Part shown: one piece after another, positions 34,499 to 36,127 of the stretch
Layout: each line of letters begins with the position of its first letter
Position numbering within the stretch: the first letter of the stretch is position 1
From: Trichomonas tenax
Taxonomy: Eukaryota > Parabasalia > Trichomonadida > Trichomonadidae
Assembly (NCBI GenBank): GCA_023091735.1
Contig: JALKBU010000510.1
Span: forward strand, 1-36,127
Reading direction: 5' to 3'
DNA length: 36,127 nucleotides
Notes under the pieces: generated by a model
Told to the model about the DNA's origin: nothing
The model's input: only the letters and a program-made list of their open reading frames with translations
The model's database searches: none
Program-made: the position numbers and the translations under genes

Positions 34499-35587
34499 AT
34501 GTCAACAGAAGAATACACGAAAATCGTCAGCGATCTTTGGTACCGCGTCCAGACAAACGAGGAATCACCAAAAGAGAAGATGGAGATCCTTAAGAAGACA
34601 GAAGAGCTTTTGAACGACTCCAAATTCAACGAAAACTTATTCTTAGTGGCTAAGGTCAAACTCATCGAGTTCAAGGCTGGTAAAAAGCATGATATCAAGA
34701 AACTCATCGAAGATTTCCATGCTGCCGCTCGCCTCGATATGACCAACACAGATATTTACATCTGCGAGGCTGAGGCCAATTTACACGACGGAAATCCAGC
34801 TGCAGCACTTGAGTGCCTTGAAGGCAATACAGCTATTGACCCATCACCGGAAATTTACAGCCTCATCTCACTCTGCTATCGCAGACTTCAGCCACAGAAC
34901 CACGAGAAGTCCCTTGAGTACGCTAACAAGGCTGTCAAGCTTGACATGAAGAGCGGAAAGTCCTGGGAAACACTCGCTCTCGCTTATCTCGGACTCGGCG
35001 GAAGAGATAACATTCTTCAGGCACAGAAGGCCATCAAAATGGCAATCATGAACGGCTTAGATAAGAATGCCGATACTTTGATGAACCTTGGTACAGTTAA
35101 TGAGTTGTTGGCTAATTTCAATGACGCCATGAAGAACTACGAACAGGCTATGGTTATTATTAATGGTTGGGCTCTTCCAGCTGCTAACCTCGCTCGTCTT
35201 CAGGAGATCGTCTCGCGCTCATTCTCAGGTTACGATGCAACACTCGCTAACAAGAAGCTTTTCAACAGACTGAAGGGCAGCCTTAAGTCCAACAACGACT
35301 ACTTAGTTGTCCAGATTACAGGCGGCAAGACAGATCCTTGCCCAATTGCTATTTGTTACACAATCACAGGCGAAGTTCGTTTAGTTGCAGTTCCACAGAC
35401 AATCCGCGCTTACCTCATGTGCGAGAAGACAGTTCTCACCATTAAGGATCCAAAGTGGAACAACTTAACATACAAGGATAGAACTCTTCCATATCATATT
35501 GTTGAGAATATTAGAGATATCGGAATCGAGCACGGTTCAACACCAAAGCAAGTTAAGCCAGTTAGCATTAACAGCTCTCTCGCTTAA
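34499..35587 (+). CDS. TTC5-like tetratricopeptide-repeat protein with C-terminal OB-like domain
   Basis: A 362-residue protein from ATG 34499 (MSTEEYTKIVSDLWYRV); a GTG one codon upstream is not a start. Residues about 35-250 form TPR helix pairs, clearest at SLEYANKAVKLDMKSGKSWE with TLALAYLGLG and at LMNLGTVNELLANFNDAM with NYEQAMVI. Residues about 265-345 are strand-rich (YLVVQITGG ... AICYTITGEVRLVAVPQTI) and fit the OB fold found after the TPRs in TTC5/Strap. TTC5 in animals is a stress-response cofactor and a ribosome-binding factor in tubulin mRNA autoregulation; whether that holds here is unknown. Codon use is strongly biased to C-ending codons, suggesting good expression. The stop is TAAAAAAA, overlapping a UAAA signal. 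The family call is moderate; a plain TPR protein is the alternative. Confidence 0.8.
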   Translation: MSTEEYTKIVSDLWYRVQTNEESPKEKMEILKKTEELLNDSKFNENLFLVAKVKLIEFKAGKKHDIKKLIEDFHAAARLDMTNTDIYICEAEANLHDGNPAAALECLEGNTAIDPSPEIYSLISLCYRRLQPQNHEKSLEYANKAVKLDMKSGKSWETLALAYLGLGGRDNILQAQKAIKMAIMNGLDKNADTLMNLGTVNELLANFNDAMKNYEQAMVIINGWALPAANLARLQEIVSRSFSGYDATLANKKLFNRLKGSLKSNNDYLVVQITGGKTDPCPIAICYTITGEVRLVAVPQTIRAYLMCEKTVLTIKDPKWNNLTYKDRTLPYHIVENIRDIGIEHGSTPKQVKPVSINSSLA

Positions 35588-35886
35588 AAAAATAATATTT
35601 GAAATAAAAGTCATCTGATTGAATTCTAATACAGCAAAGCTTATTTTACTTGATCTGATAACAAATATTATAAACACGAAGGCTAGAAATGACTTATGAA
35701 AAAATATTTGATATAATGATGTGCCGGGATGAAATTTTTCACGAAAATTGTTGCGTACCGAAAGTTGTCATGAAAAAGTGATATTATCTGACATGTAAAC
35801 ATGTATATTTGACAAATGAATATTTACGTGGCATGTGATTATAAATGATTATTGGAAGAATGATATCCTATATTTGTTTAAATTTA
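35588..35886. other. Intergenic region, nothing recognised
   Basis: About 300 bp of AT-rich DNA after the TTC5-like gene, containing further TAAA words but no gene. Confidence 0.5.
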
Positions 35887-36090
35887 CTTTGAAAAGAAAA
35901 ATTAAGTGCTCCATTGGCACTGATAGCCAAAATGCTAGAAATCCAGTCCACAGTTCTTCCTTTCAGACTCGATCTTCGAAATAATCAGCGATTTACTTTA
36001 CAGAATGCTTCTGAAAGGAAGAACTGTGGGCTGGATTGCTAGCACCTTGGCTACAAGTCCCAATCAAGCATTTAATTTTGCTCTTCAGAG
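35887..36090. repeat. Imperfect inverted repeat, 80-bp arms, 44-nt spacer
   Basis: Arms at 35887-35966 and 36011-36090 match at 67 of 80 positions when one is inverted. The inner 44 bp are the best conserved and include CTGAAAGGAAGAACTGTGG. Read outward, each arm is open in the same frame: the right gives LKGRTVGWIASTLATSPN and the left (minus strand) LKGRTVDWISSILAISAN. This suggests two diverged head-to-head copies of a coding segment rather than a simple transposon end. Confidence 0.8.
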
Positions 36091-36127
36091 GCATTCTGAA
36101 GTGGAAATCTTTGATTTCTTAATGATG
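35939..36127 (+). pseudogene. Open frame running off the window edge, possible gene fragment
   Basis: The frame is open from just after a TAG at 35936-35938 to the window end, with an ATG at 36005 (MLLKGRTVGWIAST... then FALQRHSEVEIFDFLMM). The last part has a helix pattern slightly like an ankyrin-type repeat, but no family is recognised. It overlaps the inverted repeat. It could be the 5' end of a gene that continues to the right, or a relic. Confidence 0.3.

Noticed and set aside
1..36127. Spliceosomal introns
   Set aside because: No gene needs one to be intact, and no GTATGT ... ACTAACACACAG pair of the trichomonad type was found in a suitable place.

Overview
The window reads as eukaryotic, gene-dense, intron-poor DNA and most likely comes from a parabasalid protist (Trichomonas vaginalis or a close relative such as Tritrichomonas). 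The evidence is long uninterrupted reading frames (up to 2,327 codons), AT-rich intergenic DNA, no bacterial ribosome-binding sites, start codons preceded within about 7-22 nt by initiator-like TCAYW or CACTW words (the trichomonad Inr), and UAAA at or just after several stop codons (the reported trichomonad polyadenylation signal). The protein set is purely eukaryotic. I cannot fix the species from sequence alone.

Layout, left to right. 1-1747: intergenic. 1748-8731 (+): giant USP9X/USP34-type ubiquitin-hydrolase homologue whose catalytic Cys is replaced by Asp. 8732-9913: intergenic with a decayed direct repeat. 9914-10891 (-): coiled-coil protein with S/T-P-K-L tails. 11016-11560: degenerate tandem array of about 108 bp units. 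11561-15946 (-): 1,461-residue helical-repeat protein of unknown role. 15947-17034: intergenic with a GC-rich hairpin. 17035-22208 (-): three tightly packed genes, namely a RasGAP-like/VPS9 protein, a CARMIL-like leucine-rich-repeat protein and a UBE2G-type E2 enzyme. 23072-24049 (+): GSK3-like kinase. 24509-29203 (+): multipass membrane calpain with the architecture of plant DEK1. 29290-31296 (-): type II membrane protein joining a Rossmann (epimerase-like) half to a glycosyltransferase-like half. 31297-32869: repeat-bearing intergenic region. 32870-34162 (+): BAR/F-BAR-like protein with two SH3 domains. 34499-35587 (+): TTC5-like TPR protein. 35588-36127: intergenic, ending in a strong inverted repeat of apparently protein-like sequence.

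The genes do not form an operon; each appears to have its own start signal. Two themes recur: ubiquitin handling (pseudo-USP and E2) and membrane/actin signalling (VPS9 GEF, CARMIL-like, BAR-SH3, membrane calpain). The most notable observations are the apparently dead USP, the DEK1-type calpain with an intact triad, the GSK3-like kinase with Asp in place of the activation-loop Tyr, the epimerase/glycosyltransferase fusion, and several unassigned repeats. No mobile element with a recognisable transposase, no tRNA or rRNA gene and no CRISPR array was found.
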